From Takifugu bimaculatus (taxonomy: Eukaryota > Chordata > Actinopteri > Tetraodontiformes > Tetraodontidae), in NCBI GenBank assembly GCA_004026145.2, contig CP034980.1:10161690-10225689 (forward strand): DNA of 64,000 nt. The letters run 5' to 3'. Below the pieces are notes generated by a model. The model did not search any database. It was not told the origin of the DNA and was given only the letters and a program-made list of their open reading frames with translations. Below are positions 10,559 through 21,425 of the stretch, one piece after another. Both the position numbers and the translations under genes were made by a program. The stretch's first letter is position 1; each line of letters opens with the position of its first letter.

Positions 10559-11320
10559 TTTTGGAGGATTAGGTTTTAACTTCAGCTCTTCTTTTCTCTC
10601 TGTTATTATTTTTATTATTTTATGAGTTAACCTTATCCTAATTTACAGTTTTCCCTTTTGTTTTTAATTAAGAATTTGGTCCGGTCTTGCACATAGGGTG
10701 TCCTAAAACTGGGATGTTGATCTCAGTGGGGTGATAATTAATTAACCGTTGTGGTACTTCTCACTTCAACTCTTTCGAGTGGAGAGTCTTGTGCATGCAG
10801 CCTGTGCATCCACAAGGGCCTTATCACTTACTGTCCCACTGCTTTGGTATAATTGAAAATACCTAGTGGTATTTAACAATCCTTTCACACTCACAATCAC
10901 TCTTTTATATGATTTGTCATGACTTTAGTTTTCTTTTACATGCAGCCAGGACTCCCTCGCCCTGCCTTAGTACTGACCTTAGTACTCTTTATTTACCTGC
11001 CTTTGACTAGTATTCACAGGGTTTGTTTCTTATTGCGTTTTACAGAGGATTTTGGGGTTCCTCTCTCCCAAAACACTGCCTTAGTGTTTAACGCAATTTT
11101 ACATTAAGTCCCCAACAATCATCACACACTCTTTTGAATTCAAAACATGCTCACCACTGTTGCCTTTCCTCCTGGATTTCTGTCAACTGTCAGGATCCAA
11201 GCAGGGAGCTGAAGCCCAGTCCCGAAAAGGGTATCTTAGGTCACACCTAGACGGCCTGCTGTGGCCACGGTCTTTCCTGAGGTTCAGCCTCACCCACTGG
11301 ACCCCTCAGGTATGTTGGAA

Positions 11321-11337
11321 TCCAGCTCGAAGGACCA
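11321..11337 (-). promoter_or_regulatory. ERV2 primer-binding site, tRNA-Tyr type
   Basis: Minus-strand TGGTCCTTCGAGCTGGA starts 3 nt after the LTR end (CCTAACA). It complements the 3' end of vertebrate tRNA-Tyr (…TCGAAGGACCA) with one mismatch. It would prime minus-strand DNA synthesis. Confidence 0.75.
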
Positions 11338-11340
11338 AGA

Positions 11341-11940
11341 TGTTAGGTTCGAACGACCTAAAACATGAGAGAATCAAAGACAACAGCTTTAAGTTTTACT
11401 TGCAGCATGGAGGACGGAGAGATGTGCTCAGTTACAGATCTCCAACACGTCCTGAGACACATCTTCCACCGTCCCTCTTTTATTGAGATTAGGAGGTCCC
11501 TAGTTACACAGAATTCAAATGTGCCTAAAGGGAGAGGGAAACACAAGATAGCAGGTCCCATGCAAAACAAAGAAGGTAAACCATAATGGTGAGTATATGA
11601 GTAGATCTTCACTGATTAACTAGCTTGGCTCGCAGACAGCACATTCTTCCGTAATTGCTATGAACAGACACATCAAAGAAGGAACCCTCCTGCTTCTCGG
11701 TGTCTTCCCATGTTGTTCTCTGCAGCGCTGTCTCCAGTTAATGTCACTCCCTAATACTCCTTACAGCAGCTGCATTCCGGTCATCCTTGAACAGAGGGAT
11801 GCGAGCTCATACATCAAGCATCATGAACATTAAGCATTAACAAATAATAAGAAACATTAAGTAATGAGAAACAATATAACAAGAATAAAGAATATAACAA
11901 GGTAAAAGCAAATAAGAGATAACTTTATTATAATGATTCT
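11341..11940 (-). mobile_element. ERV2 5' LTR (approximate right end)
   Basis: Minus-strand LTR ending CCTAACA at 11341, directly before the primer-binding site. It contains AATAAA (complement of TTTTATTGAG near 11480). The upstream start is not fixed: several TGTTA-type starts exist between 11830 and 11940, where L2 sequence takes over. Confidence 0.6.
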
Positions 11941-11942
11941 AA

Positions 11943-12968
11943 TGAGTCACCACCACCTTCTCAAGAATTTTAGAGATAAAAGGAAGGTTGGATATATGCC
12001 TAAAATTTGCGAATACATCAGGATCCAGTGATTTTTTTTTTAAAGCAACGGCTTAATCACTGCCACCTTGTAGGACCGGGGTACATAACCTGCACTAAAG
12101 AACAATACAATTGATTTGGTCAAGGATAGAACTGCCTACCATTGGTAAAACATCCTTCAACAGGTGTGTTGGGATGGGATCTCAGAGACACGTGGTGGAC
12201 TTGGATTTCTGAATTAGCAAAGACGCCTCATAAAAATATCTAGGGGTGAAGGACTTTAAGGGCTCGTTAGAGACCCTGTATGTTCCCACAGTCAGCACAT
12301 CTGGTGATGGTCCAGCAGCTGCTGGGATTGCTTGGTTAGCTTTTTCTCTGATAGCTAGAACTTTATCAGTGAAGAAGCTCATGAAGTCTTCACCACTAAG
12401 GGAGGAAGGGAGGCGTAGATCTAAAACACTGTGACTCTTGGTCAATTTGACCACAGTGCTGAAAAGAAACCTGGGATTATTCTGATTTTCTTCAATTAAA
12501 GAAGAAAAATAAGATGTTCTAGCTTGAAGGAGGGCCTTTTTTATAAACTACCAGACAAGTCTTTCCAGGCTAAATGGTAGCTATATATTTTACAAGTATA
12601 CCACTTCCTTTCTATTCTTTGCACTTTCTCCTTGAAGGTCCTAATGTGTGAATTATACCAGGGGGCAACCTCCTCTGATTTACTATTTTCTTTTTCAGGG
12701 GGCCACAGAATCAAGCGTGATTCTTAGTGAGGCTGCTGCACCTTCAGCAATAGAGTCGACCTCGGCAGGGCTAAGATTATAATGATTGATCCCTGGGGAA
12801 TCACACAGTAGTCCTGGGATTGGCACAGGGATCGCTTCCTTAAACTTAACTACAGCATTATCTGAAAGATATCTGCTATAGTGAGACTGTGTTCTGAGCA
12901 TAGAAGAACCCTTAATCATAAATGTAAAAGTGATCAAAGTGATCTGACAGTAGTGGGTTCTGAAGGAA
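11943..12968 (-). mobile_element. L2-type LINE fragment, copy 2
   Basis: Minus-strand internal piece of the same L2 family, from the start of RT (11943) back into the late endonuclease (12968). Recognisable blocks are VLAIREKANQAIP, VLTVGTYRVSNEPLKSF, the WYNSHIRTLK-type linker and LITFTFMIK. It has many small insertions and deletions, and no ends. Confidence 0.85.
12182..12937 (-). pseudogene. L2 ORF2 linker fragment, broken
   Basis: Two frames (12937-12695 and 12454-12182) cover the endonuclease end (MITFTFMIKGSSMLR) and the linker before RT (SLSGEDFMSFFTDKVLAIRE). Frame breaks lie between them. No function can remain. Confidence 0.8.
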
Positions 12969-14379
12969 TAAAGAATTACATTGCATATTTGAAAGAATTA
13001 ATAAAAGTGGTTTGATGCCATCATTTTAACATCAAATAATCCTACCATCACAAAGATTTAAAGATATTTTTAAAAACTAAGTTTTTTTTCCCCAAATCTG
13101 GCTTTGCTTTCATCAAAACATTAGAAAACACTTAAATACTGTTGAATCGCAATATTCTCAAGTGTGTCACTGTCGATCTACGTGTTCTCTGAATGAAGAC
13201 TTTAAGGAGAAAAATGCCAATTTCAAAATGTATTTAGCAAATAGAAAACAATTCAAGATACAAATATTACAGAGCTCTGGGCCAGTTCAAAACCCTACTA
13301 TGACAAAGTCAATTGTCAGGACATAAAGTATGACAAAATAACTATCCCTTGACCCAGTCTTTTATAGAAACACATAGGCAAATATTGATGCTAATCCAGT
13401 CCAATGTTGTCCTCTGATTGGATGACCTCGTCTTCTCCTTCGAGTTCCATTGGATGCTGGCACAGTCCTTGTTCTCCTTTGTTTCCCAGATAGCCAGGTC
13501 AAAGTTTACAGTCTTCTTCAAGACACACTTATCAACACCACTAAACTACGCTGTCCAGTTTTACAATGGGTGCTTAACACTTTCAGCCTGACTGTCTCCC
13601 CTGATTACAATTATCTAAACAACAATCATGTCAAGGGAGGATCAACTGACTGCTTATCATTTTTACATTTGCTAATGATTATATTATCCCTAAATTCTAA
13701 ACTAATTCTAACAGAAACATATACAAAAAGCATGCACAATTCTCTTAAATACATGTAGCTGAGTAAGTTAAAACATATGTGAAATGATGCTTTGAATCGA
13801 CTCCATTTCTGTATTCTCTCCGGCGGAGCAGCTTTGGCACAAAACCAGACTGGAGGGGCATGGAAAACGGTGACACAGATAAGACCAGTCTGGAGTCTGG
13901 TTTCTGCTGGGATAATTTCCTATGGGATACATCTGCTCCCCAACCCCCATCTTCAGTAACTACTTTACGCAGGGTAGAATCCTTGGGGGCAGTCAGTGTG
14001 GGGTTTCTTAAAGCGACAGATACACTGTAAATTCATGCTTAAAGGGGATGGATTCAGACTGTGATCCTGCCTCCAAGCCCACCACAGAAAGGTAGAAGCC
14101 AGTTCCTGACAGGATGAGAAAGTGAGGCAAACTTGGTATACTGTCTACCCTGGATCAGTGGCAGGTTCTGCTCTGGCTGCTCCTGAGGATGGTCCCTGGG
14201 GACTAATAGCTGGTAAGTTCAAACTCTCCGGTGCATAGACTGGGATGCTTTCACGCAGAGTAACCATGTACAGTATGCTTAACTGAGTGCCTCTGCCCAT
14301 ATGCAGGATCTCTGCGTGTGTGTGCATGTGTGGAAGTACGTATGTATGTTTGAGTATAATGTATGTGCGTTAGTGAATG
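12969..14379. other. No recognisable gene
   Basis: About 1.4 kb. Short frames at 13450-13758 (+) and 13768-13950 (-) have no recognisable domains. The style of 13260-13760 could be an old LTR but I found no paired ends. Confidence 0.45.
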
Positions 14380-14381
14380 TA

Positions 14382-15420
14382 CCGTATTTTTACGACCATA
14401 AGGCGCACTGTATTAAAAGGCACAGTCTCAGTTATGGGTGCTATTTCTGTATTTAAAACATACATAAGGCGCACTGTATTATTAGGCACATGCTGAAACA
14501 TACAGTAAAAAACAGACAATGGAAGTAAAACAGTGAGTTTCGACACATTTATTGAATAAAATATTCATTCTTCCGCCACAAAACCATCAAAGTTTTCATC
14601 TTCTGTATCTGAATTAAACAGCTGCACTATTTCAATGTCCAACATCCTGAATTCCTCTTCTTAATCATCTGAATCTGACTCACCGACCGGTTCCAGTTCA
14701 GGGTTGATTTTGTGAAAGCTCTTACAATACATGAAGACGGTATCATAGCCCATGCGTCTACAATCCACCCGCATATGGTGGTATAACTTGCCCGCCGCTG
14801 CCTCATAGTCTTTGTGAAAGAGTGTTCGCCTTCCATCATCCAGTGCTCTGTTCATTTCCGTGGGAGCCGAGAACCACGGTGAACGACGACTTCTCGTGCC
14901 CCGTTGTGCGTATCGCCACCGTGCTGTTCCCTTTTTCTCCACTTTGTGGGTCAAAGGGATGATAAAAGTCAGAGGAATCTCATCCATGTTTGTAATGTGG
15001 CTGGGCGCGGTTATCTTGTCGCAGCAGTAGGTGCGGAAGATGGCCACCCTCTCCTGGTAATCCGCGGGCAGCCACTGCGCAACAGTTGTCCTTGCGCGTA
15101 TGGAGAGATGCCGCCTCCTCATAAAGCGAAAACACTAAGATTGCTCAATTGCCATTTTCAGCTGCATATTCGATGGCCTGCATTTTAAAGTAAGCCTCAT
15201 TCATACGCGTCTCGCTTGACCGGCGCCATTTTAGAGGATCCTTACGTGTAGGTGTGCCGCTAATCGATTGGCGGAGCGTTTACGTAGTGCACCCAACAAA
15301 GGCGCACAGCAGATTTTGGAACTCAGTCCACACACAAGGCACTCCATATTATAAGGCACACTGTCGATTTTTGAGAAAATCTCAGTGTTTTATGTGCGCC
15401 TTATAGTTGTGAAAATACGG
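14382..15420 (-). mobile_element. pogo/Tigger-type DNA transposon, internally deleted, copy 1
   Basis: A 1039-bp element bounded by inverted repeats starting CCGTATTTT(T/C)ACGACCATAA and CCGTATTTTCACAACTATAA, with TA duplications at 14380-14381 and 15421-15422. It carries pieces of a pogo-type transposase on the minus strand. A sister copy of nearly equal length lies at 58056-59089, so this is a spreading deletion derivative, not a random decay product. Confidence 0.85.
14640..15190 (-). pseudogene. pogo-type transposase remnant
   Basis: Minus-strand reading gives SHITNMDEIPLTFIIPLTHK with the first catalytic Asp of the pogo DDD core, then a jump to the C-terminal tail EGEHSFTKTMRQRRASY, CGWIVDAWA and FTKST in a second frame. 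The second and third catalytic Asp are deleted. N-terminal DNA-binding sequence is only partly kept. Confidence 0.75.
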
Positions 15421-15422
15421 TA

Positions 15423-15742
15423 TGTAATGGAGTGTGTGTTGTTGAATGTGTTATTGCGTGTGAACCACAAAGGACATACCATGTCTGAACTGAACTGCAA
15501 GAAAGCACCCTACTTTGATGGGAAAGATGATATACGTCATCAACCCTTACTATGAAACTTTTTTTAAAATGGTGAGGAAATGCAAATACACTATCTCTAC
15601 TTACTTGCTTATGGTAGATCAGAGTGTCGCATGACTTGTTGTTCTTATGGTGTGTTTTGAGGTGACTGAAGTCCATTTTTGCAGTGGGGGAATAGCAAAT
15701 CATTGTAACCTGTTGTGGTACTAGACCCCAATAAGAGCATTG
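15423..15742. other. No recognisable feature
   Basis: About 320 bases between the pogo element and the Harbinger-type element. Nothing recognised; a minus-strand frame spanning the junction is chance. Confidence 0.5.
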
Positions 15743-15983
15743 GGCCTCAATCACCAATATGTTCTTAAGAATCTTCTTAGATTCTTTCTTAAGTTGTTCT
15801 TAAGAAGTTCCTTAAGAAAACCCTATGTCAGATTCATCAACGCGTTCGTAAGCCTCAGAATTGTTCGCAACTGTGTTCTTAGATTGATGAATGCCATCTA
15901 TGTACTTGTAAGTTGAGAGCGCATGCCAGGTGAGTTCAATTAACATACAATTAGCATAAATCACCGCCCACTAATGCCCATAA

Positions 15984-16006
15984 AAGGGTTAGGGTTAGGG
16001 TTAGGG
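15984..16006 (+). repeat. Telomere-like (TTAGGG)n inside the Harbinger copy
   Basis: GGGTTAGGGTTAGGGTTAGGG, about 3.5 units. The sister element at about 41322 has an unrelated GAACTGCAGCAGGA at this place, so the telomeric motif was gained locally. Confidence 0.8.
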
Positions 16007-16329
16007 CCCTGTAGACAGAGCAAAAAGCAGCAAAATGCCGAAAGCTTGCCTCTCCATGCCTGATTTCTGATGCCGTGTTGAACAATCAAGAAAGGATGGC
16101 TAACACGCTTGATAAAATTGCCTCAACCCTGATGACTATAGCCAATGCACTTAAAGAAATCAACGAGAATGTAAAAAAAATAAGAATGTAAAAAAAAATA
16201 AACGTGTAAAAGCTTTGCTCTGAAACCGGTCTCTCTTATTTTTTTCTTTTTGAAGTGAATCAAGACTGTTAGACTGAAATTGTGACAATAATGCATTTTA
16301 TTCACAAACGGGCAATTAATTGCGCTCGA

Positions 16330-16740
16330 ACGTGAACCGTGTGCCTGCAGTCTGGCCTTATCATTGCGTCAGGATGCACATCCTCACGGGGTTGTGGCTG
16401 AGGTGGAAGAGGGACACCACGCTTCATAGCGATGTTGTGCAGGACACAGCAGGCCATGATTATCCTACAGACGTGTAATGGTGAGGGAGAGTCATAAATT
16501 AGATGAATAAACGTAATCTAAGCAGATTTTATAACAAAAATAAATAATTACCTTCTCCGGTTTGTACAGCAATTTGCCACCTGCTGTGTCCAAACACATC
16601 CAGCGCCCCTTTAAAATGTGATGGTGCATTCAATGGTGGAGCGAGTGCGCGCATGCATCTGATTAAATAAAATTTCCTGTGGAGTCTGAGGGTTGGTCAG
16701 TGGTGTCAACAGCCAGGGAGCCAGGGCATATCCTCGATCC
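16330..16740 (-). pseudogene. Harbinger transposase C-terminal remnant
   Basis: Minus-strand reading contains a block translating as ACCVLHNIAMKRGVPLPP, diagnostic of the HARBI1 C-terminus, and further upstream an antisense equivalent of the STIERTIGMLKGRW block (near 16590-16650). Frameshifts and gaps interrupt it. Compare 41592-41828. Confidence 0.7.
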
Positions 16741-17131
16741 CCTAATAAAATAAATCAAGATAAAATCAAATAAAAAGACAGTTTTGGCATGGTTTCCAAT
16801 TTGGTTGATTAATGTTAAGTCATTGGCACATTTACGTAATTTTAAAATTCTCTGTAAATCACCAAAAATAGGAAATAAATAAATAAATAAGACAGAATTA
16901 TCATTGTAATATTGAATTTTATTGAACTGCACAAGAGAAGAAAACACAACCATGTCAACATGTCGGAAATGTGCGTAAGAGTACTCCTGAGTGTTCGTAG
17001 GATTTGTTCTTACCTACGCATAAATCCAGGATGAGAAGAAAATTGTGAATGCCACAATCTTCATAAAATATTTGTAAGTGGGACTTAAGAACAAATTTGT
17101 TCGTAAGAACGATTCGTGAATGAGGCCCATT

Positions 17132-17395
17132 GGGAGGCAGATTGTTATGCGGTAGGGGAGGGCAATATGGGAAAAAAGAAAAATCTCATTAATTTTTTAA
17201 ACTTTTCCAATAAATATAATCTGACAGTATCATCTAAAATGTGATCTTCTTCTTCTTATTGTTATTTTTTTTTAAAAAAAAGCTTAGCAGGGCATCTATG
17301 CATCATTTTAGAACAATAGCTCTTTTTTTTAGAAGTGCCTCCTATGTTTAGTCTGCGCGGAGCTTGAACCAGGAACCCTCCACTTCTCAGCCCAT
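17132..17395. other. AT-rich spacer, nothing recognised
   Basis: Contains poly-T runs at about 17260-17280. A weak B-box-like GGTTCAAGCTCC on the minus strand (17362-17373) is not accompanied by a tRNA fold. Confidence 0.4.
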
Positions 17396-17396
17396 G

Positions 17397-17532
17397 GCAG
17401 AAGGGCATAATATAAGTCAGTGTGCATGATTTGTAGAAGTACAAATCATGCAGAAGGGCATAATATAAGTCAGTGTGCATGATTTGTAGAAGTACAAATC
17501 ATGCACACTGACTTATATTATGCCCTTCTGCC
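17397..17532. repeat. Perfect 37-bp hairpin with an extra direct copy of its left arm
   Basis: Left arm 17451-17487 starts CAGAAGGGCATAATATAAGT; right arm 17494-17530 is its exact reverse complement; loop AGAAGT. A direct copy of the left arm plus loop plus first part of the right arm lies at 17399-17450. The zero-mismatch stem implies very recent formation. Confidence 0.9.
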
Positions 17533-18037
17533 AAGTTGTACAAAAAACTAATAGAATAGAATAAAAACAATATAGCCAAATTTAACAATGAACAATTTCA
17601 AGTTATCTCCAGACTGTAGATAAAACACAGGAGATTATGCCAAATCAGGTTTGCTGAATAGTAGGTTCTTAAGCTTTAATGCGAAAATCAATCAAAAATT
17701 ATAAGGAAATATTATATTAAAATTGTAAATTTGATTCATTATGTTAAATAAGCCTACACGGACGTGTGGTGTCCCAGATGCGGTTAATTCCTCTTGGGTC
17801 CAAGTCTCCGGAGAAACGGAGAAAACGCGCAAAGCGATGCGGGCACAACCGTGGAGGTGGAAGAGCCAGCAGGGCATCAGGGGGCCACCTGGGGGACCAC
17901 CTGGACCTTCAGAGTGAGTGTCTCACCAGAGAGCTGGTGGAGCAGACGACCACAAGAGTGACTGAGACCGTCCTGGACATGGAGGATGTTGGAGTGGAAG
18001 AGAACAGCCTCAATGTGTCCATCAAAAGGAAGAGTAC

Positions 18038-18396
18038 TGTTGGGTTCCAGGCTTCCCGGTTGTCTTTTCCTGCAGGGCCATGCTCTGGCCACCAGTTGGC
18101 GCAACTGCAGGCCATCAGCTATCAGCAGCCTATTTAAGGACTAGAACTCCGGTCTACCAGTGTCGTGGGATTTTTGTGTGCTTTTGGTGTCTCTGGTGAC
18201 TTTGTTGGTTTCAAAAGATTTTGGTGATTTTGTGACGCCGCACTGAAGCTCTTTGTACGTACCCGAAGTTGGAACTGTTGCTTCCCGGCAGTCCAGGGGG
18301 ACTGTCCTTTTGTGTTTGTTAAATAAAACCTACTTTGGACCTTTCATCACTGTGTCTTGCCTGCGTTCGGGTCCGGTACAACCACGCATTGTAACA
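18038..18396 (+). mobile_element. Solo LTR (Gypsy-like), plus orientation
   Basis: 359 bp from TGTTGGG to TTGTAACA with a 5-bp duplication AGTAC/AGTAT (18033-18037, 18397-18401, one mismatch). TATA-like CTATTTAAGG at about 18128 and AATAAA at about 18322 sit in the right order. The end region (TGCGTTCGGGTCC) resembles that of the solo LTR at 38329-38922, suggesting a shared family. Confidence 0.8.
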
Positions 18397-18451
18397 AGTA
18401 TGGATACAAAAGTCAAAAATGATAAAGTAAAGAAACTGTCCAAAGCAGAAC

Positions 18452-18525
18452 CTCACACACATAGCTCACAGGACACACACAGCTCACAGGACACACATAG
18501 CTCACATGACACACACAGCTCACTA
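18452..18525 (+). repeat. Four-copy 18-bp tandem repeat
   Basis: Units of AGCTCACAGGACACACAC with small changes, in the open frame after the solo LTR. Simple minisatellite. Confidence 0.7.
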
Positions 18526-18669
18526 CACAAGAAATAGCATCACGAGTCTACTTGATGAGGAGAGGAGAGGAGAGGAGAGGAGAGGAGAGGAAACCATGAC
18601 CCAGTGTTGTGACGGAGGCCTGTCAGGTGATCATGTTTCTGGACCCCGGCAGCCTTGGCCTATAGCAGC
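18524..18669 (-). mobile_element. L2 3' UTR fragment
   Basis: Reverse complement of the L2 3' UTR: TATAGGCCAAGGCTGCCGG, CATGATCACCTGACAGGCC and GGGTCATGGTTTCCTCTCC are all present. It contains a (GGAGA)n run. It separates the possible ORF1 piece from the Tx1-type ORF2. Confidence 0.75.
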
Positions 18670-21340
18670 ATGATCCAGGACATCGCCGAGATGGACACTC
18701 CCTCGACATTCTTCTTTGGCCTGGAGAGGAAGCGTGGGCAGAGCAGGGTCATTCCACTGGAACTAACAGAGCTGGAGCAGATCCGAAGGAGGGCGGTGGA
18801 CTTCTACTCCTCGCTGTTCAGGAGTGGGTACAAGGAGGACAATGAACTTTTTACTGCTTTGGACTGCCCCAGGTGCCATAAGAGGCCAACGGCCAGCTGG
18901 AGCACCCCCTGTCAGTCCCGGAGCTGTATGCTGCTCTTCAGAGCATGCAGAGCCTGAAGCTTCTGGGCATCGACGGACTGGGGGTGGACTTCTACAAGGC
19001 CTTCTGGAGCATCGTGGGGCAAGACCTCCTGGAAGTCCTTAATGAGAGTCTTTGCTCTGGCTCCCTGCTGCTCTCCTGCAGGAGGGCAGTAATTGCCCTT
19101 CTACCGAAGAAGGGGAACCTGCAGGATATCAGGAACTGGCGCCCCGTTTCCCTGCTCTGCTCGGACTACAAAATCCTGTCCAAGGCCTTGGCCATCCGGC
19201 TGAGGGAGGCCATGGAACACGTCGTCCACCGGGACCAGACGTACTCTGTGCCTGGCAGGTCGATGGTGGATAACATCCACCTCATTTGGACGTTTTGGAA
19301 GTCTCCGGTTCATCGGGAACACAGGTTGGTCTTCTTTCTTTAGACCAAGAAAAGGCCTTTGACCGTGTTGAACATAGCTTCCTGTGGAGAACCATGGAGA
19401 GGTTTGGGTTCAGCGCTGGTCTGATAGCCGTGACCAAGGTCTTGTACCGTGACATTGAGAGTGTCCTGAAGTTCAACGGTGACTTGTGTGCTCCTTTTAG
19501 GGTGCATAGAGGTGTCCGTCAGGGCTGCGCCATGTCGGGGATGCTCTATGCACTCTCCCTGGAACCCCTCCTGATCAAAATACGAGCAAATGTTAAGGGT
19601 TTCTTTTTATTGGGTTTTACTGGAAACTTTGCTTTATCCGCTTATGCTGATGATGTCATTGTTTTTATCAAAGCTCAGCAGGACATTAGCATTTTAAATC
19701 GTATTACAGACAGGTGTTCCATGGTGTCGGCAGCGAGGGTAAACTGGGGAAAGAGTGAAGCCTTTGCTGTCGGCAACTGGGGTGGAGGTCTCCCAGTTCT
19801 CCTAGGAGGCTCAACCTGGAAGAGGAATGCCGGTAGATGGAAGCAAAGAACTGGGATGACATCGTTGAGAAAGTGGACAGCAAATTGCAAAAATGGAGCT
19901 GGATCAAGCCCCACATGTCTTTTAGAGGGAGGGTTTTGGTTTTAAATAAACTCGTAGCTTCGATGCTGGGGTCAGTCGGTGGACTGACCTGCCTGGATCC
20001 ACCATCGGGCCTGCTGGCCCAGGTCCAGTCAAAGATAATGGACTTCTTCTGGGACCGTCTACACTGGGTGCCACAGTCAGTATTGTTTTTACCTCGGGAG
20101 GAGGGGGACCAGGGCTTCATTCACCTGGCCAGCAGAGTGGCCACTTTTAGACTCCAGTTTGTCCAGAGGTTCCTCGGAGGGCCTCCTGATTTAGTGTGGA
20201 GGGGTGTGGCCAGCTATCTACTCAGAAGTGTGAACATCCTCGGGCTGGATGCTGCTCTGTTTATAACTAAGTTAAAGTTTTTATCATTACAGGGGCTACC
20301 TCTATTTTATCAGGGTGTTTTTAAATTCTGTGTTCTTTTTAAATGGAGCTTCGTTCAGACTGACTCTATGCACTGGCTTTTAGGGTTAGGGTTATGCAGC
20401 AGCGCCACCCCTGGGCTGAAGGAGGCCCTGATCGGAAGGAGGATGGTGACATTGGAGCAGCTGGTGGCGGTAGCGGGACCAGAGCTCACCGATGCCCAGG
20501 CTGTGAGCTCGGCATTGGGGGTCCGGTTGGTCCGACTGATCCAGAGGAGCCTGGGCCTCTGGAAACAGACTGTCTACAAAAGAGAAGGGTCTCCTCCTCC
20601 TTCACGGGAGAGGAGAGGCTGCGACCGACCCCACGGATGCTTTCCCTGAAGTCCACCTGCACCCGGACCTCCTGGACCTCTCCTGGATGGCTGTGGCTCA
20701 GGAGCCCTTTACAGCATGGACAGGAGGATTTTATATGGCAACATCATGAAGGCACTCAATAAAGACAAACTGAAAAACAGAGAGGTGACAGTATGGAAGG
20801 ACAGGCTGAGGGGACAGAGTCCTCAGTGGAGGACTCTCTACAAGCCCCCCATCAAGAAGAGGACTGGTGACCTCCAATGGAGGATTTTACATGGAGCCAT
20901 CGCCACCAGTGCCTTCGTGTCAATTTTAAATCTGAACACTTTAAACAACTGTCCTTTCTGTGATTTTAATGAGAATTTCTTCCATGTTTTTACTGGGTGC
21001 AGTAGGCTGGTAGGTCTTTTTAAGGCTTTAACTGATGTTTTTAGGCTTTTTAATGTCGTGTTCTCCACTGCTGTTTTTGAAATGCCAGGTTTTAATTTTT
21101 TTAATAAGTGAGGCTAAACTTGCCATTTATTTGTCCAGGAGGGAGAAAATTAAAAATGGAGCGGCATGTGACGCGATGGCTTTGTGGAAGCAGAACGTGA
21201 GGGTGCGCCTGAATCTGGAGTTCTGCTTCTACAAAGCCACTGAGAACCTGGAAGCCTTTAAACAGCAGTGGGGACATGACAAGGTTTTAGTGAAGGTAAC
21301 AGAGCAGGGGGAGATGGGGGCTGCAGCATGGCTGCTCTGA
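18670..21340 (+). pseudogene. Tx1-type LINE ORF2 (reverse transcriptase to C-terminal knuckle), frameshifted
   Basis: RT blocks in order: VIALLPKKGNLQDIRNWRPV, LLCSDYKILSKALAIRL, then after a break LLSLDQEKAFDRVEHSFLW (catalytic Asp), GVRQGCAMSGMLYALSLEPL, and LSAYADDVIVFI (YADD). The thumb region follows in another frame (VLNKLVASMLGSVGGL), and the last part has LQWRILHGAIATSAF and the knuckle CPFCDFNENFFHVFTGC. LDQEKAFDRV and this knuckle are typical of fish Tx1/L1-like LINEs. The catalytic residues survive but the frame does not. Confidence 0.82.
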
Positions 21341-21425
21341 GGGACAGATGAGGGTTTTAACTGGTTTTATGTGAAGAGAGCACTGTTTTATGTATAGAGA
21401 GCACTGTAAATAAAATACATTTTAA
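18670..21425 (+). mobile_element. Tx1-type (L1-like) LINE, 5'-truncated
   Basis: ORF2 from the pre-RT linker to the C-terminal zinc knuckle, then a 3' UTR ending near AATAAA (21409-21414). At least four frame breaks. A second, shorter copy lies on the minus strand at 22139-22830. Confidence 0.8.

Larger units (their letters stand above)
9476..11940 (-). mobile_element. Endogenous retrovirus 2 (minus strand), deleted in pol
   Basis: Reading leftward: a 5' LTR (about 11940 to 11341), a tRNA-Tyr-type primer-binding site (11337-11321), a long leader, a gag start (10558) and, after loss of most gag and pol, an integrase piece (9831-9476). Its left end is cut by the RTE fragment. The right LTR boundary is uncertain because L2 sequence begins at 11943. 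It is related to, but clearly different from, the ERV in the inverted duplication. Confidence 0.75.
15743..17128. mobile_element. Harbinger-type element, decayed, copy 1
   Basis: A 1386-bp element with imperfect inverted ends GGGCCTCAATCACCAATA and GGGCCTCATTCACGAATC and a 3-bp duplication ATT (15740-15742, 17129-17131), as expected for PIF/Harbinger. Inside are remnants of a Harbinger transposase (minus) and of a coiled-coil partner protein (plus). The sister copy at 41094-45178 shares the interior. Confidence 0.82.
17766..18537 (+). pseudogene. Possible LINE ORF1 piece, split by a solo LTR
   Basis: An open frame starting MVSQMRLIPLGS runs to 18037, is interrupted by a 359-bp solo LTR, and resumes after it with a lysine-rich stretch (DTKVKNDKVKKLSK) and a Ser-rich tandem stretch. 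It precedes the Tx1-type ORF2 on the same strand, so it may be the end of that LINE's ORF1, but I see no diagnostic domain. Confidence 0.3.

Noticed and set aside
17345..17400. tRNA-like B box (GGTTCAAGCTCC, minus strand)
   Set aside because: No A box at the right distance and no cloverleaf; not enough for a tRNA gene or SINE.
18452..18525. CRISPR-like repeats
   Set aside because: Contiguous 18-bp tandem units without spacers; a minisatellite in a fish genome.
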